47,545 nucleotides of DNA from Agarophyton chilense. Its lineage: Eukaryota; Rhodophyta; Florideophyceae; Gracilariales; Gracilariaceae. The notes beneath the pieces are model-generated. The model ran no database searches. It was given only the letters and a program-made list of their open reading frames with translations, and was not told where the DNA came from. The stretch is taken from NCBI GenBank assembly GCA_030374765.1, contig JARGXX010000119.1, positions 1-47,545 of the forward strand, given 5' to 3'. The position numbers and the translations under genes are program-made. Shown here in pieces: positions 1-9,201 of the stretch. Within the stretch, counting starts at the first letter, position 1. Every line of letters begins with the position of its first letter.

Positions 1-1429
1 ACATGCACTTTTCAATCCAGCTCAGGAAAACACCGAAATAGGGCCACTCAAATATTGTCCAGGTCCTCCGTTCTCGCACGTTGGAGAACGAGCTGTATGA
101 CTCGCGCTTAAAAAGCGTTCGTTGAAGAAGATTGAAACAGTCTCTCCTGTTGCAATGCAAAATGGCGTTGTGTGCAACACGCAAATGCCTTTGCCCTTGT
201 GCGGGCTCGACAAATGTACAGCATTGCGAAGAGTGCCTTGAACGTTCGAAGACGCCTGAAACAGCCCTGTCCTAGTATTCGTTAGGCTCTTGACGACGGT
301 TTACGATAGTGGGCTAGCTGACAGCTTTGCAACTGGCCGAAAGACTACCGAGTTAGCTAGAAGCTAGAGTACTAATAAAAATCCTGACTCGCCTTGGCCT
401 CCATCTCGACGCCAGCGACGACCCAGAAATTCCCAAACTCTAAAATCACCTTCCTGAAGCAACCCGCGCATTTGGCCGCATTTGCACCACGTCCTTCTTC
501 CTTCTTACACGGCCTGTACTCTATTCATTAATCTTCTGTGTGTGTGAGGAGGATAACTTATCTGACTCATACCATATCAGATCCTGTATCCAACTTTTTT
601 TCGTTTGAAACACCTAGAACAATAGCTGTCCCCACACACGCTTGTCTAAAGCTGCCGTCAACTCATTGCCAGAAACAGAAACGTGTTGCTGTAAGATGTA
701 CTCTCAGGTGGGACATCCATTCTCACAGCCTACAGTCAGGAGAACATTTCTTGATAACCACAACAATCATTTTTCTTGCTACAGAAATACAGAACTACAA
801 AAGTGATTGCAGCTTTTCGGGGTCACTTGTGAGGAATAGTAACATACAGCCTAAACGCCAGCATCCCTCCAGGTAATGTTTACAAGAAGGGAGGGTTACA
901 AAAGAACCAACGCGACAATCTAGCTCATGGAGAGCATCTAACTAAATAATGTAGCAAGGACGTTTCGCACCATGGCGACGAAAAGGCATACCGGAACTGC
1001 TCCGCGCACTCGCTTCGAAAATCGCAGTTTTAGCCCAGCGTAGTCCAAATAGCTTTGCACAGCACGCAACTGCGTCCTCATTTGCACAAGCCAAAGGGGC
1101 CTGCTTCTCCATTATTCAACCATTCGTCCCACAAAACCAACTGTTCTGATTGAAGGTACACACCCAAACTAATCCACAGTGACATGAGGTTTGCCAGCAA
1201 CGTCAACCCTAAATACCTTCTTCTGTTCCAATAAGGAATGCATCCCAACCCGGCTTCTGAAGGCGTGTATGGCGCTAGAGACGAATGAGGATAACGTCAT
1301 AGCCCCCGACGATGCATATAAACTCACATAGACGATTCCATCACAGCCATCTCTCCACAATATTCTCACCTGACTGCGCAGCACTGCTACTTACTTTCAC
1401 TACTACTCTACTAACTTTTGCCCTAACAA
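1..1429 (+). repeat. Partial first spacer with many small indels
   Basis: This is the downstream three-quarters of a spacer unit; base 1 corresponds to 4775 in the next unit. The first ~1,030 bases differ from every other copy by more than twenty small changes, mostly 1-base losses or gains in short runs, with a net loss of four bases. From ~1,030 onward the match is exact. No gene is supported here. The promoter of copy 1 lies at the end (TATA box at 1317). Confidence 0.85.
1317..1322 (+). promoter_or_regulatory. TATA box, copy 1
   Basis: TATAAA lies 113 bases upstream of the copy 1 ATG, in the context gcaTATAAActc. With a usual 25-35 base offset, transcription would start near 1345-1355 and give a 5' UTR of about 80 bases. 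The TATA box is present in all nine units. The role is inferred from motif and position only. Confidence 0.6.
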
Positions 1430-4357
1430 ATGTCTCCCCTCCGCTTATTCACTGTCACTGCCTCTCTTTCCGCTCTTCTCGTTATCGTTCTTTCCGCTCA
1501 TGTATCTCTGGAAGAATCAGACACTTTTATACAAAATCCGAATAGGGTCGCCACCTTCATGAAGTCTGCGCCTCATGCTTCTTTGTTTGGTAAAGCTGCT
1601 GTCACTCCTGCACCGGCAGCTGCTTTCAAACCGGGTATTCACCCTCGCATTCTTTTTGACGACCACGGATGGCTCCAGCTTTTGGAGCGTTATTCCAACG
1701 CCGGTACATTCGACCTGCCCACTTCCTGGTCGTTTTTCAACCGTCGAGCATCTCGCCACCTCGCCGACTCGAATCCCGTTATAAACACACTGGCTCACAT
1801 GGAACGCAACGGCGAAACTACACTCTACACAGGAGATGAGGATCTTTCCTCTTCTTCGCAGCAAGAGCTCGATGCATTGCACCCGCTTGCAAACCATATC
1901 ATGAACATGTCCGAGGGTTATCATCAGAGCTTCTTCATTTGCGCGGTGTGGGCCAGCGTGAACGAGAACGTTGTTCAGGAACGGGGTGAAAGAGAGTCAT
2001 TCATGACCACCACAGTTGACGACTGCGTGAAGGCGTCTGTTGCATGGGCAAAAGTGCTCCTCGCCCATCGCGCTGTCAACTGCGCCGGGAAGTGCCCAAA
2101 TGGAGACGGAGCCCAACGAGCTTTTCTGTGGGACGAAGATCGGTGGTTCGAAGTGTCCAATGACTGGTTTTCCGCCGGGTCCTCATTGGCACTCACCCTC
2201 GATGTTTTGTACGATCGGTTCTCCAGCGACGAACAACGAATTGTGCTCAGCGCCCTAGCGCTGCTCATGTACAAACAGACGTCGTGGGGAACTGCTCTCC
2301 AAAGCTCCCGAAAATCTCCCAACGCCGCCCAGCACCCTCACCGCATCTTCAGCAACTGGGCCTTGTATCATGGCCACCTCTACATTACAAACCTGGTCCT
2401 TGAGGGCGAGACCAACTTCGACGCATATGCGAGCTCCGTGATGTCGTCGAGTGGCGACACAGGCTTCAACAGCGGACTCAACCACCGCTTTACCGCCCTC
2501 ATCGAAGCATACATGACCCACGCTGTGTATCCCGATGGGGCGACGTTCGAGGACGCCTACACGTACTTCATCGCGCTTCGCGAAGGATCGCTGGCGCTCG
2601 TGGCCGCTGAACGCCGAGGGCTTCGCGTCATGGACACCGATCGCTTTCGCGGCCTCATCCACAACGTGGCCCAAATGATGGAGCCGTGGCAGTGCGCCCG
2701 CATTGTTGGTCACTCGTCGGGCGGCGGCATGTCGTATCCCGCGTGGGCCGCCCTGTTCAAGTACGCGTATCCTGACGGCGCACTCCCGCAAATGGTGTGG
2801 AAGCAAAGGATGGGGAAGCACTTCAAAAACAACAGCCCTTGTCGCATTCAATGGGGGCAGGTTCTCTTACACGTCACTGTTCTTGGCTTGGAGCACGGAA
2901 CATCGACGTACGCTGAGTCCCCACAAGGATTGGAGAAGGAGTTTTTGCAACACTTCCCGCTCTCATACTTCAGCCCCCGTCGGGGACTGCTGATCGCCAG
3001 AGGCAGTGAAGCCGAGAACGCCATATACGTGCACTTTGATGCGCGTCCCGATGCGATATTCCCAGGGCACGACAACGCGGACCGAGGTATATTCACGCTT
3101 ACCGCTTTCAAAACGGCATGGATTGACGATCACGTGTGGAACAAGAACATCGATTCCAGAAAGCACTCGCTCATGCACATCGACGGGCTCGCTCAAGATG
3201 CGAAGGCGCCCTCCGTAGCCATGGTTGCAGTCGAAGACAATGGGCGAGAGGTCGTTGCGACGGCCAACTTGACTTACGCATACAACGTGCAGTGGGCAAG
3301 AAACTGGCCGTTTGACAAAGCCCCAATGACGGCTGTAACCGTCACGCAAGAGGACGGCTCATCGAGGCTAGTCGGAAAGCGCTTCGATATGGCGGAGTAT
3401 GGACACCCACACGATTTTGGATGGCCCGCCGACGACGACGGAGCAGATCTGGGATTCACTCGAGATCAATTCAACATGCACGGGGACCCCGATGTTGGAT
3501 TCAGAGGCATGTGGGTCTGGAAGAGCAACTATCGCGAAGTTTCCTTGGACTGGATGGTGCGCTCCGTGGTGTTGAACCGAGGAGTTGCAGGACCTGGATT
3601 CTTCATGGTTGTTGACTCCACCCGGGTGTCCGGGGGCGCTTCGAATCACAAGTTTGAATCGTATCTGATGTTGGGTGATCTGGTGCAAGTAGACGCGGAT
3701 TCATCGAGCTGCGAGGGTAACACGTGCCGCATTGTTCTGAGCGATGAAGGAATTGCCCAGGTCGACATTCACGTGATATCGACAGGACACTCAATATCAT
3801 ACCGCACGGAAGAGTTCACGAGCGACAAGCGGCATGAAAGGCTTATCATCCGAAGCGACAACGGGCAAGAGGAGCTCTTCTGGATCGCGTTCCACCCACA
3901 TATCGGAGAGCCGGAACGATTCTCGATGGATCAGGACCCAAACGGAACTTCAGTGACAGTGATCTACGACGATGAAGAGTTCCTTTACAGCATTGATTCC
4001 GAAACACACGCAGTTGTACAGGGTGACGCGGCTGCAAAAAGCCCGCTTTCCTCTCCCAGTTCATCCCCAGAACCATCTCCGTCATACAGTGCCTCACCCA
4101 GCATTTCCGTATCAACAACGCCGTCTTTGTCTGCTTCGCCGAGCCCGCAGCCCCCGGCTTCTCAAAGTGCATCTCCACCTCTGTCTTCCTCGATGTTGCC
4201 GCTTGTGGCCCATGCCTCAAGCTCTCCATCTCCAAGCCCGTCAACTTCTCACGCTCCGACACCAAAGCGCTGGAGACCAAAGTGGTGGCAGAGGCGTAGG
4301 TGGTGGAGGCGCAACTGGTGGAGACGTAATAATTCCTCCAAAATGTATATTTACTGA
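1430..4357 (+). CDS. Secreted heparinase II/III-like protein, copy 1 (candidate sulfated-galactan-modifying enzyme)
   Basis: A 975-residue intronless gene; the ATG sits in a good context (A at -3) after a TATA box. Residues 1-23 form a signal peptide (hydrophobic core about 11-23). HPRILF at 71-76 resembles the entry motif of heparinase II/III and alginate-lyase relatives. Other family-like segments are NW at 309-310 followed by a small helix ending LEGE, a YPDG..FEDAYTY stretch at 367-379 (candidate catalytic Tyr377/Tyr379), and PGHDNADRGIFTL at 545-557 (candidate catalytic His547) at the start of the beta-sandwich, which runs to about 860. C761/C766 and C218/C222 are possible disulfide pairs. 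Residues 871-945 are a Ser/Pro linker. Residues 946-975 are a Trp/Arg tail with 7 Trp, 9 Arg and 3 Lys. The likely role is extracellular or Golgi modification of an anionic polysaccharide. A red algal galactose-2,6-sulfurylase is plausible; a lyase or an inactive binding protein are alternatives. Confidence 0.88.
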   Translation: MSPLRLFTVTASLSALLVIVLSAHVSLEESDTFIQNPNRVATFMKSAPHASLFGKAAVTPAPAAAFKPGIHPRILFDDHGWLQLLERYSNAGTFDLPTSWSFFNRRASRHLADSNPVINTLAHMERNGETTLYTGDEDLSSSSQQELDALHPLANHIMNMSEGYHQSFFICAVWASVNENVVQERGERESFMTTTVDDCVKASVAWAKVLLAHRAVNCAGKCPNGDGAQRAFLWDEDRWFEVSNDWFSAGSSLALTLDVLYDRFSSDEQRIVLSALALLMYKQTSWGTALQSSRKSPNAAQHPHRIFSNWALYHGHLYITNLVLEGETNFDAYASSVMSSSGDTGFNSGLNHRFTALIEAYMTHAVYPDGATFEDAYTYFIALREGSLALVAAERRGLRVMDTDRFRGLIHNVAQMMEPWQCARIVGHSSGGGMSYPAWAALFKYAYPDGALPQMVWKQRMGKHFKNNSPCRIQWGQVLLHVTVLGLEHGTSTYAESPQGLEKEFLQHFPLSYFSPRRGLLIARGSEAENAIYVHFDARPDAIFPGHDNADRGIFTLTAFKTAWIDDHVWNKNIDSRKHSLMHIDGLAQDAKAPSVAMVAVEDNGREVVATANLTYAYNVQWARNWPFDKAPMTAVTVTQEDGSSRLVGKRFDMAEYGHPHDFGWPADDDGADLGFTRDQFNMHGDPDVGFRGMWVWKSNYREVSLDWMVRSVVLNRGVAGPGFFMVVDSTRVSGGASNHKFESYLMLGDLVQVDADSSSCEGNTCRIVLSDEGIAQVDIHVISTGHSISYRTEEFTSDKRHERLIIRSDNGQEELFWIAFHPHIGEPERFSMDQDPNGTSVTVIYDDEEFLYSIDSETHAVVQGDAAAKSPLSSPSSSPEPSPSYSASPSISVSTTPSLSASPSPQPPASQSASPPLSSSMLPLVAHASSSPSPSPSTSHAPTPKRWRPKWWQRRRWWRRNWWRRNNSSKMYIY

Positions 4358-4417
4358 TTTGTATAGCTAGCTTTGGTGGATGATGTGGAATCAAACTAAC
4401 TCCCACCTAACTCTGTA

Positions 4418-4423
4418 AATAAA
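4418..4423 (+). terminator. AATAAA polyadenylation signal, copy 1
   Basis: AATAAA lies 60 bases after the TGA of copy 1, in the context tgtAATAAAg once the overlapping A is counted. It is the best 3'-end signal in the spacer and sits at the same offset in copies 2 to 8. Function is inferred from motif and position. Confidence 0.5.
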
Positions 4424-6094
4424 GTCCACCCACATAACAACTAGCTGCACGCCGCATAGCAATCGCATATAGATACCTCAAAATAGTGATTGGAAAAACT
4501 TCAAGGAAGGCATGACGTGTTGGTGACTGCACATGTGGTGACAAACCATATTGTATGAATACCACAGCTACCTAAACCGAAGCATTAAGCGCCCTCTGTT
4601 TGTTCCCAGTGTCGGTCATGTCTTGAAAGTGCCTAAAAGTAAGAAGAACATGCAGAAGAGAGTCAAAAGTAAATGCCGGCTTGCTTTATTCACTGCGTGG
4701 AGCATTCCGATCGCTGTAATTTTAGTAGTAACTTCAAGCGCCATATACAGCAATACACAAATGGCAATACTTGCACATGCACTTTTCAATCCAGCTCAGG
4801 AAAACACCGAAATAGGGCCACTCAAATATTGTCCAGGTCCGTCCGTTCTCGCACGTTGAGAACGAGCTGTATGACTCGCGCTTAAAAAGCGTTCGTTGAA
4901 GAAGATTGAAACAAGTCTCTCCTGTTGCAATGCAAAATGGCGTGTGTTGCAACACGCAAATGCCTTTGCCCTTGTGCGGGCTCGACAAATGTACAGCATT
5001 GCGAAGAGTGCCTTGAACGTTCGAAGACGCCTGAAACAGCCCTGTCTAGTATTCGTTAGGCTCTTGACGACGGTTTACGAATAGTGGGCTAGCTGACAGC
5101 TTTGCAACTGGCCCGAACGACTACCGAGTTAGGCTAGAAGCTAGAGTACTAATAAAAATCCTGACTCGCCTTGGCCTCCATCTCGGACGGCAAGCGACGA
5201 CCCAGAAGATTCCCAAACTCTAAAATCACCTTCCCTGAACAACCCGCGCAGTTGGCCGCATTTGCACCACGTCCTTCCTTCCTTCTTACACGGCCTGTAC
5301 TCTATTACATTAAATCTTCTGTGTGTGTGAGGAGGATAACTTATCTGACTCATACCATATCAGATCCTGTATCCAACTTTTTTTCGTTTGAAACACCTAG
5401 AACAATAGCTGTCCCCAACACACGCTTGTCTACAAGCTGCCGTCAACTCATTGCCAGAAACAGAAACGTGTTGCTGTAAGATGTACGCTCAGGGTGGGAC
5501 ATCCATTCTCACAGCCTACAGTCAGGAGAACATTTCTTGATAACCACAACAATCATTTTTCTTGCTACAGAAATACAGAACTACAAAAGTGATTGCAGCT
5601 TTTTCGGGAGTCACTTGTGAGGAATAGTACATACAGCCTAAACGCCAGCATCCCTCCAGGTAATGTTTACAAGAAAGGGAGGGTTACAAAAGAACCAACG
5701 AGACAATCTAGCTCATGGAGAGCATCTAACTAACTAATGTAGCAAGACGTTTCGCACCATGGCGAAAAGCATACCGGAACTGCTCCGCGCACTTCGAAAT
5801 CGCAGTTTTAGCCCAGCGTAGTCCAAATAGCTTTGCACAGCACGCAACTGCGTCCTCATTTGCACAAGCCAAAGGGGCCTGCTTCTCCATTATTCAACCA
5901 TTCGTCCCACAAAACCAACTGTTCTGATTGAAGGTACACACCCAAACTAATCCACAGTGACATGAGGTTTGCCAGCAACGTCAACCCTAAATACCTTCTT
6001 CTGTTCCAATAAGGAATGCATCCCAACCCGGCTTCTGAAGGCGTGTATGGCGCTAGAGACGAATGAGGATAACGTCATAGCCCCCGACGATGCA

Positions 6095-6100
6095 TATAAA
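6095..6100 (+). promoter_or_regulatory. TATA box, copy 2
   Basis: TATAAA, 113 bases before the copy 2 ATG; same context as in copy 1. Confidence 0.58.
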
Positions 6101-6207
6101 CTCACATAGACGATTCCATCACAGCCATCTCTCCACAATATTCTCACCTGACTGCGCAGCACTGCTACTTACTTTCACTACTACTCTACTAACTTTTGCC
6201 CTAACAA

Positions 6208-9135
6208 ATGTCTCCCCTCCGCTTATTCACTGTCACTGCCTCTCTTTCCGCTCTTCTCGTTATCGTTCTTTCCGCTCATGTATCTCTGGAAGAATCAGAC
6301 ACTTTTATACAAAATCCGAATAGGGTCGCCACCTTCATGAAGTCTGCGCCTCATGCTTCTTTGTTTGGTAAAGCTGCTGTCACTCCTGCACCGGCAGCTG
6401 CTTTCAAACCGGGTATTCACCCTCGCATTCTTTTTGACGACCACGGATGGCTCCAGCTTTTGGAGCGTTATTCCAACGCCGGTACATTCGACCTGCCCAC
6501 TTCCTGGTCGTTTTTCAACCGTCGAGCATCTCGCCACCTCGCCGACTCGAATCCCGTTATAAACACACTGGCTCACATGGAACGCAACGGCGAAACTACA
6601 CTCTACACAGGAGATGAGGATCTTTCCTCTTCTTCGCAGCAAGAGCTCGATGCATTGCACCCGCTTGCAAACCATATCATGAACATGTCCGAGGGTTATC
6701 ATCAGAGCTTCTTCATTTGCGCGGTGTGGGCCAGCGTGAACGAGAACGTTGTTCAGGAACGGGGTGAAAGAGAGTCATTCATGACCACCACAGTTGACGA
6801 CTGCGTGAAGGCGTCTGTTGCATGGGCAAAAGTGCTCCTCGCCCATCGCGCTGTCAACTGCGCCGGGAAGTGCCCAAATGGAGACGGAGCCCAACGAGCT
6901 TTTCTGTGGGACGAAGATCGGTGGTTCGAAGTGTCCAATGACTGGTTTTCCGCCGGGTCCTCATTGGCACTCACCCTCGATGTTTTGTACGATCGGTTCT
7001 CCAGCGACGAACAACGAATTGTGCTCAGCGCCCTAGCGCTGCTCATGTACAAACAGACGTCGTGGGGAACTGCTCTCCAAAGCTCCCGAAAATCTCCCAA
7101 CGCCGCCCAGCACCCTCACCGCATCTTCAGCAACTGGGCCTTGTATCATGGCCACCTCTACATTACAAACCTGGTCCTTGAGGGCGAGACCAACTTCGAC
7201 GCATATGCGAGCTCCGTGATGTCGTCGAGTGGCGACACAGGCTTCAACAGCGGACTCAACCACCGCTTTACCGCCCTCATCGAAGCATACATGACCCACG
7301 CTGTGTATCCCGATGGGGCGACGTTCGAGGACGCCTACACGTACTTCATCGCGCTTCGCGAAGGATCGCTGGCGCTCGTGGCCGCTGAACGCCGAGGGCT
7401 TCGCGTCATGGACACCGATCGCTTTCGCGGCCTCATCCACAACGTGGCCCAAATGATGGAGCCGTGGCAGTGCGCCCGCATTGTTGGTCACTCGTCGGGC
7501 GGCGGCATATCGTATCCCGCGTGGGCCGCCCTGTTCAAGTACGCGTATCCTGACGGCGCACTCCCGCAAATGGTGTGGAAGCAAAGGATGGGGAAGCACT
7601 TCAAAAACAACAGCCCTTGTCGCATTCAATGGGGGCAGGTTCTCTTACACGTCACTGTTCTTGGCTTGGAGCACGGAACATCGACGTACGCTGAGTCCCC
7701 ACAAGGATTGGAGAAGGAGTTTTTGCAACACTTCCCGCTCTCATACTTCAGCCCCCGTCGGGGACTGCTGATCGCCAGAGGCAGTGAAGCCGAGAACGCC
7801 ATATACGTGCACTTTGATGCGCGTCCCGATGCGATATTCCCAGGGCACGACAACGCGGACCGAGGTATATTCACGCTTACCGCTTTCAAAACGGCATGGA
7901 TTGACGATCACGTGTGGAACAAGAACATCGATTCCAGAAAGCACTCGCTCATGCACATCGACGGGCTCGCTCAAGATGCGAAGGCGCCCTCCGTAGCCAT
8001 GGTTGCAGTCGAAGACAATGGGCGAGAGGTCGTTGCGACGGCCAACTTGACTTACGCATACAACGTGCAGTGGGCAAGAAACTGGCCGTTTGACAAAGCC
8101 CCAATGACGGCTGTAACCGTCACGCAAGAGGACGGCTCATCGAGGCTAGTCGGAAAGCGCTTCGATATGGCGGAGTATGGACACCCACACGATTTTGGAT
8201 GGCCCGCCGACGACGACGGAGCAGATCTGGGATTCACTCGAGATCAATTCAACATGCACGGGGACCCCGATGTTGGATTCAGAGGCATGTGGGTCTGGAA
8301 GAGCAACTATCGCGAAGTTTCCTTGGACTGGATGGTGCGCTCCGTGGTGTTGAACCGAGGAGTTGCAGGACCTGGATTCTTCATGGTTGTTGACTCCACC
8401 CGGGTGTCCGGGGGCGCTTCGAATCACAAGTTTGAATCGTATCTGATGTTGGGTGATCTGGTGCAAGTAGACGCGGATTCATCGAGCTGCGAGGGTAACA
8501 CGTGCCGCATTGTTCTGAGCGATGAAGGAATTGCCCAGGTCGACATTCACGTGATATCGACAGGACACTCAATATCATACCGCACGGAAGAGTTCACGAG
8601 CGACAAGCGGCATGAAAGGCTTATCATCCGAAGCGACAACGGGCAAGAGGAGCTCTTCTGGATCGCGTTCCACCCACATATCGGAGAGCCGGAACGATTC
8701 TCGATGGATCAGGACCCAAACGGAACTTCAGTGACAGTGATCTACGACGATGAAGAGTTCCTTTACAGCATTGATTCCGAAACACACGCAGTTGTACAGG
8801 GTGACGCGGCTGCAAAAAGCCCGCTTTCCTCTCCCAGTTCATCCCCAGAACCATCTCCGTCATACAGTGCCTCACCCAGCATTTCCGTATCAACAACGCC
8901 GTCTTTGTCTGCTTCGCCGAGCCCGCAGCCCCCGGCTTCTCAAAGTGCATCTCCACCTCTGTCTTCCTCGATGTTGCCGCTTGTGGCCCATGCCTCAAGC
9001 TCTCCATCTCCAAGCCCGTCAACTTCTCACGCTCCGACACCAAAGCGCTGGAGACCAAAGTGGTGGCAGAGGCGTAGGTGGTGGAGGCGCAACTGGTGGA
9101 GACGTAATAATTCCTCCAAAATGTATATTTACTGA
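6208..9135 (+). CDS. Secreted heparinase II/III-like protein, copy 2 (Ile434 variant)
   Basis: A 975-residue copy with the same architecture: signal peptide, HPRILF entry motif at 71-76, toroid with YPDG...TYF around 367-380, His547 motif opening the beta-sandwich, Ser/Pro linker and Trp/Arg tail. The one coding difference from copy 1 is residue 434, where ATG (Met) is ATA (Ile) at 7507-7509, within a Gly-rich GGG-x-SYP loop. The Ile allele recurs in copies 7 and 9, but those copies also carry a linked silent change at codon 438 that copy 2 lacks. Function is as uncertain as for copy 1. Confidence 0.88.
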   Translation: MSPLRLFTVTASLSALLVIVLSAHVSLEESDTFIQNPNRVATFMKSAPHASLFGKAAVTPAPAAAFKPGIHPRILFDDHGWLQLLERYSNAGTFDLPTSWSFFNRRASRHLADSNPVINTLAHMERNGETTLYTGDEDLSSSSQQELDALHPLANHIMNMSEGYHQSFFICAVWASVNENVVQERGERESFMTTTVDDCVKASVAWAKVLLAHRAVNCAGKCPNGDGAQRAFLWDEDRWFEVSNDWFSAGSSLALTLDVLYDRFSSDEQRIVLSALALLMYKQTSWGTALQSSRKSPNAAQHPHRIFSNWALYHGHLYITNLVLEGETNFDAYASSVMSSSGDTGFNSGLNHRFTALIEAYMTHAVYPDGATFEDAYTYFIALREGSLALVAAERRGLRVMDTDRFRGLIHNVAQMMEPWQCARIVGHSSGGGISYPAWAALFKYAYPDGALPQMVWKQRMGKHFKNNSPCRIQWGQVLLHVTVLGLEHGTSTYAESPQGLEKEFLQHFPLSYFSPRRGLLIARGSEAENAIYVHFDARPDAIFPGHDNADRGIFTLTAFKTAWIDDHVWNKNIDSRKHSLMHIDGLAQDAKAPSVAMVAVEDNGREVVATANLTYAYNVQWARNWPFDKAPMTAVTVTQEDGSSRLVGKRFDMAEYGHPHDFGWPADDDGADLGFTRDQFNMHGDPDVGFRGMWVWKSNYREVSLDWMVRSVVLNRGVAGPGFFMVVDSTRVSGGASNHKFESYLMLGDLVQVDADSSSCEGNTCRIVLSDEGIAQVDIHVISTGHSISYRTEEFTSDKRHERLIIRSDNGQEELFWIAFHPHIGEPERFSMDQDPNGTSVTVIYDDEEFLYSIDSETHAVVQGDAAAKSPLSSPSSSPEPSPSYSASPSISVSTTPSLSASPSPQPPASQSASPPLSSSMLPLVAHASSSPSPSPSTSHAPTPKRWRPKWWQRRRWWRRNWWRRNNSSKMYIY

Positions 9136-9195
9136 TTTGTATAGCTAGCTTTGGTGGATGATGTGGAATCAAACTAACTCCCACCTAACTCTGTA

Positions 9196-9201
9196 AATAA
9201 A
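9196..9201 (+). terminator. AATAAA polyadenylation signal, copy 2
   Basis: AATAAA, 60 bases after the copy 2 stop codon. Confidence 0.5.

Larger units (their letters stand above)
4358..6207 (+). repeat. Intergenic spacer 1-2 (1,850 bp)
   Basis: This is the reference form of the spacer. It contains the AATAAA signal of copy 1, a 7-bp stem hairpin (CGTTCTC at 4844-4850 with GAGAACG at 4858-4864), a perfect 12-bp palindrome GTGTTGCAACAC at 4944-4955, a short pyrimidine-rich stretch near 5270-5285, and the TATA box of copy 2. The only ATG-started frame of note is 4650-4859 (69 residues, one hydrophobic segment), which I do not call a gene. No tRNA or other RNA gene was recognised. Confidence 0.8.

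Noticed and set aside
1312..1545. 77-codon ATG frame overlapping the start of each gene
   Set aside because: Its ATG lies in the TATA box region, upstream of the likely transcription start, and it overlaps the real gene in another frame.
2255..2851. 198-codon antisense frame inside each gene copy (and other long antisense frames such as 3846-4406)
   Set aside because: These are shadows of a GC-rich coding strand, with no recognisable domain, promoter or family resemblance.
1430..4357. Introns within the gene
   Set aside because: The 975-codon frame is continuous and carries motifs in the expected order from signal peptide to tail.
5171..5479. 102-codon frame in the spacer
   Set aside because: It starts at TTG with no ATG and lacks domains; the matching region in the first spacer is disrupted.
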